64,000 nucleotides of DNA from Boswellia sacra. Its lineage: Eukaryota > Streptophyta > Magnoliopsida > Sapindales > Burseraceae. Positions within the stretch are counted from its first letter, which is position 1, and each line of letters opens with the position of its first letter. The stretch is from contig SNVD02013226.1 in assembly GCA_013180625.2 (NCBI GenBank), positions 1-64,000 of the forward strand. The letters are read 5' to 3'. The notes below the pieces were generated by a model. The model ran no database searches. It saw only the letters and a program-made list of their open reading frames with translations, and was not told where the DNA came from. Positions 24,740 to 42,414 of this stretch are shown piece by piece. Both the position numbers and the translations under genes were made by a program.

Positions 24740-27700
24740 ATGGAAGAGGACATTCAGATCGACGGCGGAGAGCCGCTCGGAGACGACTTCTACGAGAAGA
24801 TTGAAGCCCCCAAGTTCGTGGACCTCACAGCACCCGATCGCTTCCGCCCTTCCTACGACGATCGCTACTGGTTCTGCCTCCGCGTTGGTCCGTCCTTCAT
24901 TCTCTCCCTTCTCTATAATCCCAAATAAAAAATGACGTCAGACCGCAATTTTATGTTCATTTTCTTTTTTTTTTGACTTGACTTGAAGTGGTTTTAAACT
25001 TTGTTTAGGATGTGATCGGAAGCATGAAGAAGAGATGGACCCTGAAGAGATCAACAAGAATTTTGTTCTTCGGGTTCGTTGTCTTTTGTTCCTTCTCTGA
25101 ATTTCATTTGGGTTTTGTGGATACTGGAGTAATGAGTGATGGAATTTTGTGCAGGTGATGGCAGCAAGGAGTCCAAATGTACGGCTTAGGAAAGCTTTGT
25201 ATGGGAAGGATTCAAGGTATATGAGAAGAATTGTGAATGAGATTTAGTTCATCTTAACCTGAGTTGTTTGTTTCAGTTGTTAACTAATTGATCTAAAGGC
25301 ATTTAAGTTGACTCAGTCAAGTCTGATATCCTTAAGTAACAATTTCGCCAAAAAAAAAAAAGAAGAGTCTGATATTGACGTTTAAGTCCATTGCAAGTAA
25401 TTTGTAGGTTTCTATCTGTTTAGATTACCCTGAAGAGTTTTTGTGGTTGTGTGGGGAAATTTTAAATCAGTTTGTTTAATTTTGTTATTTTTGTTTTGGT
25501 TTTGAAATTGCAGTAACTGTTTTTTTTTTTTTTTTTTTGTTTATTTGTCAGTGCAAACGCGAAATGCCCACTCACGGTTCCAGCGAAATCTTCCAAGTCC
25601 AGAATGTCAAGATTGGCTCTCATCTCCTCAGTGTCTAAAAAGATGGTTGACGGTAAAGTCAAAGGCAGAGTTCTTCTTCCTAAGCAGGGTGGAACTCCAA
25701 ATGCGAAGGACAAGCAATCATCTATTGCTGCTAAGTCTCTGACCACTCCAAGGAACAAAAAGCGCCTATCGAATCATGGTACATTTCAAAGTGTTAGGAA
25801 TCCGAAACCAACGTCCATTGCAGTGCCAAAGAATAGAATTGTGGCCAAAGCTCTGGTGTTTCATTCGCCAAAGAAGACAGTGAAAATAAAGACTTCTCAA
25901 GAGTTGACTACTCGTATGAGATCGCTATGTGCAGGGATGAAGAAGCTTGAAATTACTAGTGGAAAGAAGCCTGTATCGAGTTGTAAGAAACCATTGCTTG
26001 TAGATGCTCCAAGAAAGCAATTTAGAGGCAGAGAGGTCAAAAGCCGGGTCTATGATTCCTTGCGCTCTCAAAATTGCAGAGGAAAGGAAGCCAAATCTTC
26101 AAAATGTTTGAAGAAAAAGGATAAGGAGCTACCGATAGCCTCAAATCCTGTTTCCTGTGAAGAAACCGAAAATGACTCCAGTGACATGGAGATTGAAGGG
26201 AAATCAAGAAACTGTTCTTTGGATGTATGCTCAACATCAGAAACTTCTAAGAGTAATGAAAGAAACGAACATGAAGAATGTTTGGTGACTCCCAAGGTCG
26301 AGAATGAAGGAAAAGCTATATCAGACTCCTCGGGAAGTGACAAAAACCTTCTCTTAAGTTGTGGAGAGAAGAATACAGCAGAGAATGATGTCCCTTTCCA
26401 AACTGTAAATGGAGAGGGCAGTAAGACTGAGGAAGGAAGTGATTCTGAGAAGCAAATTAAATCAAGTCCAGAGAAGCGGGTCATGGCTGAAGTCAATGAG
26501 AGTAGAAAAGAGAATCCAACTGATGATAAAGAAAATGATGGTGGAGTCATGAATGAAGATAACAAGGAAAATGGTTCATCTTCTGATGTTAACAGGTGCA
26601 GAACTCTTGCTGATTTCAGATGTTTTTATCTTGGCACACTTCTTTATTTAACAACAAATAATGAAGTATTTTTGTGTGAAATGATTGCAGAAACCTGAAT
26701 CAGAACACCAGCCATATGGAAAAGAAGAAAACTCATGGCAAGCATGAAACTTCTAAAAGATTTCAAAGAGTGAGTTCCTTACTAGAATATCATATAAATT
26801 TGTTTTGGCATTAGTGTTTAAAATTGGTTTGGCTCATTTTAGTTTCTTTGTAATTTATAGAAATATTTGAAAATGATGCAGGTCAATAAAGGAATGAATA
26901 TAAAATCTAAAGGGAGCTCCACTACTGCTGTCACATGTTCTGAAGGGGTGAACCATACAAAACCTAAGCTCACAAATCCCAAGCCCTTTCGGCTAAGAAC
27001 TGATGTATGCAAAATTTTTAAGGCCAACTGAATTTCAAAGACAGAACTTTGGTAGTATATCTGTTGACTTTTGTGTCTATTGCAGGAAAGACAAATCCTT
27101 AAGGAGGCAAACCTGGAAAAGAAACTTCACCGCAATGAACCTCTAAAGGAAATAACACCAATTTCAAAGATTCCAGATGGAAATATGCAGAGAAGACATC
27201 AGAATGCAGTTGTCCAAGTGAGCTTTTCAAAATGAGAATATGTTTATTTCCCATTATGGTATCTTACAAAGCTCTATACTTTGTTTCTGAATACAGAGAA
27301 ATGGGAAGTGCCTTGATCAAATTGAAAGTGCTAGTGATGCACATGAAGGCAGTGAAAGTGAATCTGACAAAACAACACAAAAGGATAAACCTGTGAGTAT
27401 TTTTCCTAAGAAGAGAAAGAAAAGAAATATGTCAGCATCTGGACTAGTTAGTGCTTCTTAATTGCTGTTTAATTAGAAGTTTGGCTAAAATTCTCCATGG
27501 CTGCTGTAACATGCAGCAAAGGATGGCAAGTTCTTGCTCACAGACGCCAAAACAAGCTTTAGAACGAGAACAATCCACAACTCCTCAGAGACAAACGTCT
27601 GAGGGAAGCTTTAAAAGGACTAAATCACCATATATGAAACAACCGGCGAAGTCTCAAGGGTGAGCACTGAGTAGTAGTTGTCATCATAGTGAATCACCTA

Positions 27701-28010
27701 TTACAAACAATATATGATTTTCTGATTCTAAATTAGACTTGCCTTTTTTCGCAGGATTGAATCAAGTAGGAAGAAAGCGGTTTCTCTCAGGTCACCTGGT
27801 CAACTTGGTGTAATAAAGGAATCGTCTTCAACAATCCTTAGGACAAAGGTAGTGTCAAAAACAATAGATAATAGTGCTTCCCCAACAACCAATGCTCTTG
27901 CTGCTGCTTCTTCCAAAACGCCCTCACAGGGAAGAAAACTAACTACTCCAAAGGAACCGCACTTTCGTAGTGTCCATGTGCCAAAGAGCTGCATGAGGAG
28001 AGTGGCTTAG
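24740..28010 (+). CDS. Basic, Ser/Lys-rich protein with a TPX2-like motif (715 aa, ten exons)
   Basis: Exons: 24740-24887, 25009-25073, 25155-25216, 25552-26595, 26691-26769, 26882-27004, 27086-27217, 27297-27392, 27517-27659, 27755-28010. All introns are GT-AG, the phases match, and the coding length is 2148 bases. The N-terminal 90 residues look globular and conserved (GDDFYEKIEAPKFVDLTAP, YWFCLRVGCD, FVLRVMAARSPNVRLRKAL). Residues from about 95 to 440 are low-complexity, with Lys-rich and then acidic Ser/Glu stretches. Around the exon 6/7 junction is PKPFRLRTDERQILKEA, which resembles the PF(R/K)LRTEER motif of TPX2-type microtubule proteins. The C-terminus is basic (FRSVHVPKSCMRR). A nuclear or spindle role is possible but inferred. 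I do not recognise a named orthologue. It converges with PIP. Confidence 0.85.
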
Positions 28011-29029
28011 GTCATTCACCACCTTGGCTGCACTGCATGCTGTTCTTCTTCTCGTTCAATTGTTTCATTGAATTACAATTGCTTTTTTTATTTTTATTTC
28101 ATTTTTAATTTTTTTAGCAGCCTTTTTTTTTGTACCAGTTCATTCAACTTTTAAGGGAACTTTCATTTAAGAAGTTCCCGCCAAGTGTTCTGTAAATTGT
28201 AATATTGAGATACTTCCCTGATTTTTTTTATTCATTTATCATAGAAATAATATTCCTGTAATACCATTACTTTTGATCCATTTCCATCTCAGTCCAGCGT
28301 TCTTTTTAACTTGGCCACCAAAAGTAGTATGTCTGTAAATGTTCGAAGTTGGAAAAAGCCGGCTATAGTCGTTACTTTATTGGTGGATTGGCTGAGACAG
28401 ATAAAGCAACTAACCAGTCGTGGCTTTTTGCTTTACAAAGCATAAGGTTGCTTACTGGTTGTGATTGACAGACATTGTCACATCAAGACTGCAATGGATA
28501 AAGAGAACACTGCAAGGTAAAAAGCGAGAATAATAAGCACTCAAATGGTATAATAATTCTGACTGCTGTGCATCAGGTCATTAACGGCTTGGGGCTTAGC
28601 ATCTCAATCATGAGCACATCCAGCCACAATTATTTAACTGCAATACCTGGCTCCCTCCAAAGCTCTTTCCATTTTCAACCTCAATTTGCTCGGTGAGGTT
28701 CAGAAATTTTATTGCTCTCATCAGTTTTCATACAAGAGGGTTTCAATATCAAGAAATCAACAACAAATCACTCTTCAAATCTGGTTTATGAACATGCCTA
28801 GTATACATTCAAGGATTGCTTATTTGCTTGCTAATGGTCCAATAGTGAACCTCCAAGGAGCCTTTGCACGTAAAATACCCATTTAACATCCTTCACAAGA
28901 ATGGCACTCCATTCTACTCAAAGTTATATGCATTATACTTTCTTGTAAAGATCAAGGCACATCGTCCTGAATGTACCACATTTCTGAAAGAGGTTCTAGA
29001 CCTTGACAGCATGCTGTGCCTGGTCTTTC
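28011..29029. other. Region between convergent genes (3' UTRs)
   Basis: It holds the 3' ends of the 24740 gene and of PIP. T-rich stretches and AATAAT-type signals at 28050-28260 fit polyadenylation of the first gene. No coding block is visible. Confidence 0.5.
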
Positions 29030-36041
<7,012 letters not shown>

Positions 36042-36851
36042 CTTACGATGTTAATGTTAGTAACAGAATATCATTTCACATCACTTTGTAAAATTTAGGC
36101 TATTCTTATTCCATGCCCAAATTTCCAATTATATTATTAGTCTCCTTCTGCCTTTTCTTAATAATTTATTTTATTTCATATTACAAATTTTAAAATATAT
36201 AAGCTTTGATCGATCCATCAATAGATTATTAAAAAATAAAAATTAAAAAAAAAAACTATCGTCTCTTAATTCAGTGATTAAGACAAACGGCCGTTTTTGG
36301 CATATTTATAAATTTAATCAATATAATCTTTGATTGAATGATTGACTGGTTATTGAACTCATGTGCCTGTGGTCCAATGCAAGCTCAAGATGGCATTATC
36401 TAAGAATGAAGAAATAAATAAATAAATAAAAATAAAGGAATCCTCTTTGAAGCAGTGAAAGAATCATAATACTGATCTTGATTGAAATAAAGTTAAGCTT
36501 GTTTTCACACTTGGATTGATCAAAATTGTGAGGATTGCTTGAGGATAAAGTTTAGAAAAACAATTCATGAATTAAGAAACCCACTTACTACTTTATTAAG
36601 AAAAATAAAAGGGTTAATTAGTAATTATAAATATGATAATGTTATTATCTTACTAAACAAAAATTTTAAGTGTCCATGTAGTAAATTTCGAGGATTGGTG
36701 ACTTTACTCACCCAATGAGGCACTTGCATAATAAAAAGAAATAAAATTAATGGCATGACTTGTTAAGGGTACTTCTAAATGAGCTTAAGGTGGATGCCAA
36801 TGAAGGCAGGTGTTGACTAAAAATCACAGTTATTCCAAAATAGTGTTGTTG
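36042..36851. other. Upstream region of PIP
   Basis: AT-rich, with no coding block. It would hold the PIP promoter and ends at the copia insertion. No convincing TATA box was singled out. Confidence 0.45.
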
Positions 36852-37180
36852 TGTTAAGACAGCTCACATTCGATCCCTGCAGGACAAATAATTCCAGCTG
36901 TCATTGGTGTGCTGCCTGTTCCGTTTTGTTTGTTAATAGAGGTGTAATTATGCTGTAATTTAGTTAGTTAAGTTAGTTACAAATTAAGCCTAGATTAAGC
37001 CTACAACATTCTGAAATGTGACATGTGAAATCCTCTCATTGGCTGTGACATGTGCTGCCATCAGATTGTTACACCTGGCTGTGAAATTCTTTTCTGAAAT
37101 CTGTAAGATACACATATAAATGAAACAGTACACCCAGCTGGTCCGTGAGTTGAGGTTTTCTACATTCCTGAAATTCCAAC
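36852..37180 (+). repeat. 5' LTR of the second copia element
   Basis: It starts TGTTAAGACAG. The exact end is uncertain by about four bases, because the spacer before the primer site (ACTTG) also follows the other LTR. If the CA rule is strict it ends at 37178 (TTCCA). Confidence 0.9.
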
Positions 37181-37181
37181 T

Positions 37182-37193
37182 TGGTATCATAGC
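37182..37193 (+). other. Primer-binding site, initiator tRNA-Met (one mismatch)
   Basis: TGGTATCATAGC lies just after the LTR; the canonical plant site is TGGTATCAGAGC, so one base differs. Confidence 0.9.
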
Positions 37194-37211
37194 CTCCCCA
37201 ATACAAACACC

Positions 37212-38675
37212 ATGACCTCAAGGTTCTCTCATGGAAGTCCCAACAGTGGTGACTCAGGACTGTCATCTCGGTCAAGCTCCTCAAATGGAAGCTCACCCTT
37301 TGGAAACACTCTTAATCAGTCCTTTCTCATCAAGCTGGATGAAGATAACTTCACCCTCTGGAAAGCAATGGTGTTGCCTACACTGAGAGGACACAAGATT
37401 GAAGGCCATGTCCTTGGAACCAAAAAGTGCCCACCTGAATTCATCCCAGCAGCCACTGATGAAGATGGAAGCAGCTCCCAACTCCAACCAAACCCAGAAT
37501 TTGACAACTGGGTTACAACAGACAGCTTGTTAATCAGATGGCTCCTTGGATCCATCTCAAGTGAGGTTGCAGCACAAGTAATCGGAGAACCCACCTCATA
37601 TGACCTGTGGAAAGCACTTGAAGAATACTGCAGGATCAAAAACAGATCAAAAATCTCGAACCTGAGATTTGATCTTCAAACAACCAGGAAAGGGACAATG
37701 AAGATGAGTGAATACCTGTCAACAATGAAGAAAATTACAGACAACCTTGCTGTAGCTGGAAGCCCAGTTGAGATGAATGATTTAATTTTCTTTGTCACCT
37801 TAGGATTGGATGCTGACTACATACCCATTGTAGTTCAGATTTAATCCAAGGATGGAATGTCCTGGCAGGAATTACAGGCCACTTTACTGAATTTTGAAAA
37901 CAGACTAGAGAGGCTCAATAGCTTCTCTAATCTCAGCCTCAATCAGATCTCTGCTAATGTGGTATCAGGAAAACAAAATTACCACAACCGAAATCAGTTC
38001 AAGCAAAGCAACAATAGCAACAGAAACTTCAATCAAGGCTATGAGAGAGGGTCCAACAACAATCCAATCAGAGGGAGAAGTGGTGGCAGATTCGGAAACT
38101 CAAGACCAATTTGTCAGATATGTGGGAAGGTTGGTCATCCAGCCTCCATCTGCTTCTACAGAACAGATATGAGCTACATGGGCTCAAATAATAGAGGCAG
38201 AAACGACAATAACACCAGACAACGCCAACCACAGCAAGCTTATTTTGCCACACCTGAAACTGTTGTAGATGACTCAAGGTTTGCTGACAGTGGAGCAACC
38301 AACCATGTTACTGCAGAGCCAAGCATTCTCAATGCAAGGAGTGAATACAATGGTAATCAAACTCTCTCCGTGGGTGATGGTAACAAACTGAATATTTCTC
38401 ACATTGGTCACTCTAAATTACCTGCTGGAAATACTATGTTGCATCTCAAAAACATCTTGTGTGTTCCTAGAATAACTAAGAATCTGTTGAGTGTGTCTAA
38501 GTTGACTAAAGACAACAAGATATATGTTGAATTTCACTCAAATGTTTGCCTTGTGAATGACAAAAGAACCAACCAAGTTCATGAGCAAGTTCTGCTACAG
38601 GGGAGAGTTAAGGAAGGGCTGTATCAACTCAGTCCTAGTCCTAAAGTTCAGTCTAGTGTCTCCGGAAAAAAATAG
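37212..38675 (+). pseudogene. Copia gag and protease part, with one stop
   Basis: The frame opens at an ATG (37212, MTSRFSHGSPNSGDSG) and runs to a TAA at 37842-37844. It continues in the same frame to a TAG at 38673-38675. Gag has the DNFTLWKAMVLPTLRGHKIEG block and the CCHC zinc knuckle at 38112-38153. The aspartic protease active site DSGATNH is at about 38287-38307, followed by ILCVPRITKNLLSVSKL. The single internal stop breaks gag about 210 residues in. A frame change near 38660 shifts the continuation. Confidence 0.9.
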
Positions 38676-41600
38676 GAGGCTTGCAAGTTTGACAAATTCT
38701 GTTTCTTGTGTTCCAAGTTCAAATCAGCCAACCAAGAACCATCCCAGTTTATTCTCAGACAAGTCTATGTCAAGCAGTCTCCAAAAGTGTCAAGGCCTAG
38801 TTACTTCCTTGACAAGTACCTTGCCAAATGAAGAGAAATTCAACATTTGGCACAGAAAATTTGGTCATCCTTCTGTGAAAATTTTGAGTCAGATTCTGAA
38901 AATTTGTAATGAAACAATTAAATTCAATGAGAATGATAGCTTTTGTGATGCTTGTCAGCTAGGAAAATCTCACTCTTTGCCCTTTAAAAGTTCAAAAAAT
39001 CAAACAAAACATCCCCTAGAACTTGTCCATACTGATCTCTGGAGACCAGCACCTATTCTCTCCACTTCAGGCTACAAATATTACATACACTTCATTGATG
39101 ACTATAGCAGATTTACATGGATCTATCCTCTTAAAACCAAATCTGAAGCCTTGAATGCTTTCAAACAATTCAAAACACTTGTTGAAAACAAATTTGAAAG
39201 ACATATCAAAAGCATCCAATCAGATTGGGGAGGAGAATTTAGAGTGTTTACTGATTTTTTAAACCAACATGGCATAGAGTCTAGAATAGCATGTCCTTAC
39301 ACACATGAACAGGAAGGCAAAGCTGAAAGGAAACATAGACATATTGTTGAAATGGGACTTACCTTGCTTGCACAAGCCAGCATGCCCTTAAGGTATTGGT
39401 AGGAAGCTTTCCACACTGTAGTGCACTTGATAAACAGACTACCCACTGCTGTCCTAAATGGAGTCTCTCCTTGGCAGAAACTCTATAATCAGATTCCAGA
39501 TTACAACCTCCTCAAAACCTTTGGATGCTCATGCTTCCCTTGTCTGAGACCTTATCAAAGCCACAAATTTCAATTTCACACCACAAAGTGTGTGTTTGTA
39601 GGCTATAGTGATTCACACAAAGGCTTCAAGTGTTTAAGTCCAACCGGGAGGATTTATATTTCTAGACATGTCATCTTTAATGAGATAGAGTTCCCTTTTA
39701 AACAAGGTTTTATCAACACAAAAAGCACCCCCAATTCACAGCAATGCATCAGTGACTTCACTGGTGTATTTCTCCCTCTGTTCAACAAGCTATCATGTCA
39801 AAATTCCAAGTGCAACCTATTAGAGTCTAGTAACAATCCAGGAAAAGAAACCTCTCAATATCTCTCCACTGCAGCAGAGCCTGACCTAAACACTCAACTA
39901 GCAGATAATTCATCACCTCTAGTTGAAATCCCTTCACCAAGAAACACCTCAAATCCACCAACACCATATCATCAAAGTGAGCAAAACACTGATAATCCTG
40001 ATGAACTCACAGATCACCACTCTCTCATTCCTACTGTGCCACAACATGCAATGATCACCAGATCAAAGAGTTGTATTTACAAGCCCAAAGTGTTCAATGC
40101 TAAACAGAATCCGAATGAGAACACTGAACCATTGACAGTTTCAGAAGCTCTCAAATCAGAGTGCTGGAGAAGTGCCATGAATGAAAAATTTGCAGCTCTG
40201 GTGAGAAACAAGACCTGGACATTGGTGCCATTCTCACCTCACTACAGCCTGGTAGGTAATAAGTGGGTGTTTAAGGTCAAGCTGAACAGTAATGGAAGTG
40301 TTCATAAACACAAAGCCAGGCTGGTAGCCAAAGGCTTTCATCAAACACCAGGAATAGATTTTACAGAAACCTACAGTCCTGTAGTCAAAGCTGGAACAAT
40401 CAGAATCATCCTAACTCTTGCAGTGACAAAGAATTGGAGAGTAAGGCAGCTGGATTTCAACAATGCTTTCCTAAATGGAAACCTGGAAGAATCTGTGTAT
40501 ATGATGCAACCTGAGGGATTTGTAGACTCTTCTAAACCCACCTATGTGTGTAAATTACACAAGGCACTCTATGGACTTAAACAGGAACCAAGGGCCTGGT
40601 TTGAGAAGCTGAAAGGCACTCTAATCAGCTGGAATTTCACCAATTCTAAGTCTGATTCTTCTTTGTTCATTCTCAAAACAGAAGAGATTTTAATCTACAT
40701 CCTAATATATGTAGATGACATCTTAATTACAGGCAATAACTCAGATTACATGCAAGGCCTTATCTGCAAGCTAAATAGCCTCTTTGCTCTTAAGGATCTT
40801 GGAGATCTTCATTACTTCCTTGGCATAGAAGTAAGGAGAGATGTTACAGGTATGTGTTTGAATCAATCCAAATACATCTCTGACTTACTGAAAAAATTGA
40901 AGCTGGAACATCTGAAGCCCTGCTCCACTCTTGCTGCTGTCAGTAAGAGCAAAGATGCTGAAAACTCAGAAGTCTTTCCAGAACCAACTTTATACAGAAG
41001 CACAGTTGGGGCTCTCCAATATCTCACATACACAAGGCCTGATATTGCCTTTATAGTCAACAAACTTAGCCAACACCTGCAGTCTCCAAAAATGGTGCAT
41101 TGGCAAGGTGTTAAGAGAATACTCAGATATCTCATAGGAACTAAATTCGTTGGACTGCACATTAAGCCCTCTCATGACATCAACCTAACTGGCTTCTCGG
41201 ATGCAGACTGGGCATGCAACTCAGAAGACAGAAAATCTGTAGGAGGCTACTGTGTTTTCTTGGGAGATACTCTAGTGTCATGGCAGTCCAAAAAGCAACC
41301 AGTAGTGTCCAGATCAAGCACTGAATCTGAGTACCGACCATTGGCCCTTGAAGCAGCAGAAATAGCCTGGATAGAATCCCTCCTGTCTGAACTTCATTGC
41401 TCTCCCTCTCAGTGTCCAGTTACCTGGTGCGACAACACAAGTGCAAGTGCTCTAGCATCAAATCCTGTATATCATGCTCGAACAAAACACATTGAAATTG
41501 ACATTCATTATGTCAGAGACAGGGTTCTGCAGAAACTGCTTGAAGTCAGATATTTACCCTCTTGTCAACTTGCTGACTGCCTCACCAAAGCTTTGTCAGC

Positions 41601-41706
41601 TCCTCAGTTTCATCTCCTTCGATCCAAACTTGGAGTACTTGAACTGCCCTCCAGTTTGAGGGGGGATGTTAAGACAGCTCACATTCTATCCCTACAGGAC
41701 AAATAA
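38676..41706 (+). pseudogene. Copia integrase, reverse transcriptase and RNase H, with one stop
   Basis: After the frame change near 38660 the pol frame is open to a TAG at 39400-39402 and again from there to 41706. Integrase has the zinc-binding H-H-C-C block (HRKFGHPS, CDACQLGKSH), then D (HTDLW), D (SDWGGEF) and E (GKAERKHR), so all three catalytic positions are present. RT has LYGLKQEPRAWF and YVDD at 40708-40719. RNase H has SDADWACNSEDRKS and CDNTSA, and ends normally. The TAG replaces one codon right after the RYW of integrase. Confidence 0.92.
41658..41666 (+). other. Polypurine tract of the second copia element
   Basis: GAGGGGGGA abuts the 3' LTR start TGTTAAGACAG, overlapping the end of the RNase H frame. 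Confidence 0.9.
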
Positions 41707-41995
41707 TTCCAGCTATCATTGGTGTGCTGTCTGTTCCGTTTTGTTTGTTAATAGAGGTGTAATTATGCTGTAATTTAGTTAGTTAAGTTAGTTACAAATT
41801 AAGCCTAGATTAAGCCTACAACATTCTGGAATGTGACATGTGAAATCCTCTCATTGGCTGTGACATGTGCTGCCATCAGATTGTTACACCTGGCTGTGAA
41901 ATTCTTTTCTGAAATCTGTAAGATACACATATAAATGAAACAGTACACCCAACTGGTCCGTGAGCTGAGGTTTTCTGCATTCCTGAAATTCCAAC
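41667..41995 (+). repeat. 3' LTR of the second copia element
   Basis: Direct repeat of 36852-37180, same length, with about eight substitutions. It ends about 420 bp from the RLK7 stop codon. Confidence 0.92.
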
Positions 41996-42414
41996 TTGCA
42001 AAAATGTGACCACACTGGATATAGAGAATCCTAGAGAATCTATTCTAATATCTCTTATCTGCATTTGAGTTTAACAGGAAAATGAAATTAGACACTTTGG
42101 TGAAAATTTTTTTCCCTACTATAACAAAATTTGTTTATCAGCTACATTATGATACATAGGAAGAGAAATTACCCTGATGAAATTATTTGCTTTTGCTATA
42201 TTACAAAATAACTCTGCTCTTTCTTATCAGCTGAGACCTAAAAGATAAAAATCCTGACAAGCTCTGCTTTGGGTGCTTGCTGTTTGGATCCTCCTACATA
42301 AGTCTTAGCAAAAAAAGGAAATTACACTTTCTCAAGCTGAGCTTCATGTGTTATCACTACTTTGCTCTCTATTCAAAGTTTCCTTTTTTTGAATTGAAGG
42401 TCTTGGAACTTGGA
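41996..42414. other. Spacer between the copia element and RLK7 (RLK7 3' UTR)
   Basis: No coding block. It probably holds the 3' UTR of the minus-strand receptor kinase gene. Confidence 0.5.

Larger units (their letters stand above)
36852..41995 (+). mobile_element. Young Ty1/copia element, Ale/Retrofit-like, near-intact
   Basis: Two 329-bp LTRs differ at about eight positions (about 2.4%), so the insertion is recent on a plant time scale. Primer site, gag, protease, integrase, RT, RNase H and polypurine tract follow in copia order. Short LTRs, one continuous gag-pol frame and the knuckle CQICGKVGHPASIC suggest Ale/Retrofit. Two stops and one frame change keep it from coding a full polyprotein. 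No clean 5-bp target duplication is seen (TGTTG on the left against ACTTG on the right), so one flank may be altered. Confidence 0.93.

Noticed and set aside
26068..26565. 165-codon antisense frame inside exon 4 of the 24740 gene
   Set aside because: Shadow of a Ser/Lys/Glu-rich coding exon on the other strand; the sense exon has matched splice phases.
41994..41998. ACTTG as target-site duplication of the second copia element
   Set aside because: The left flank reads TGTTG, so only three of five bases match, and ACTTG also occurs as the spacer before the primer site.
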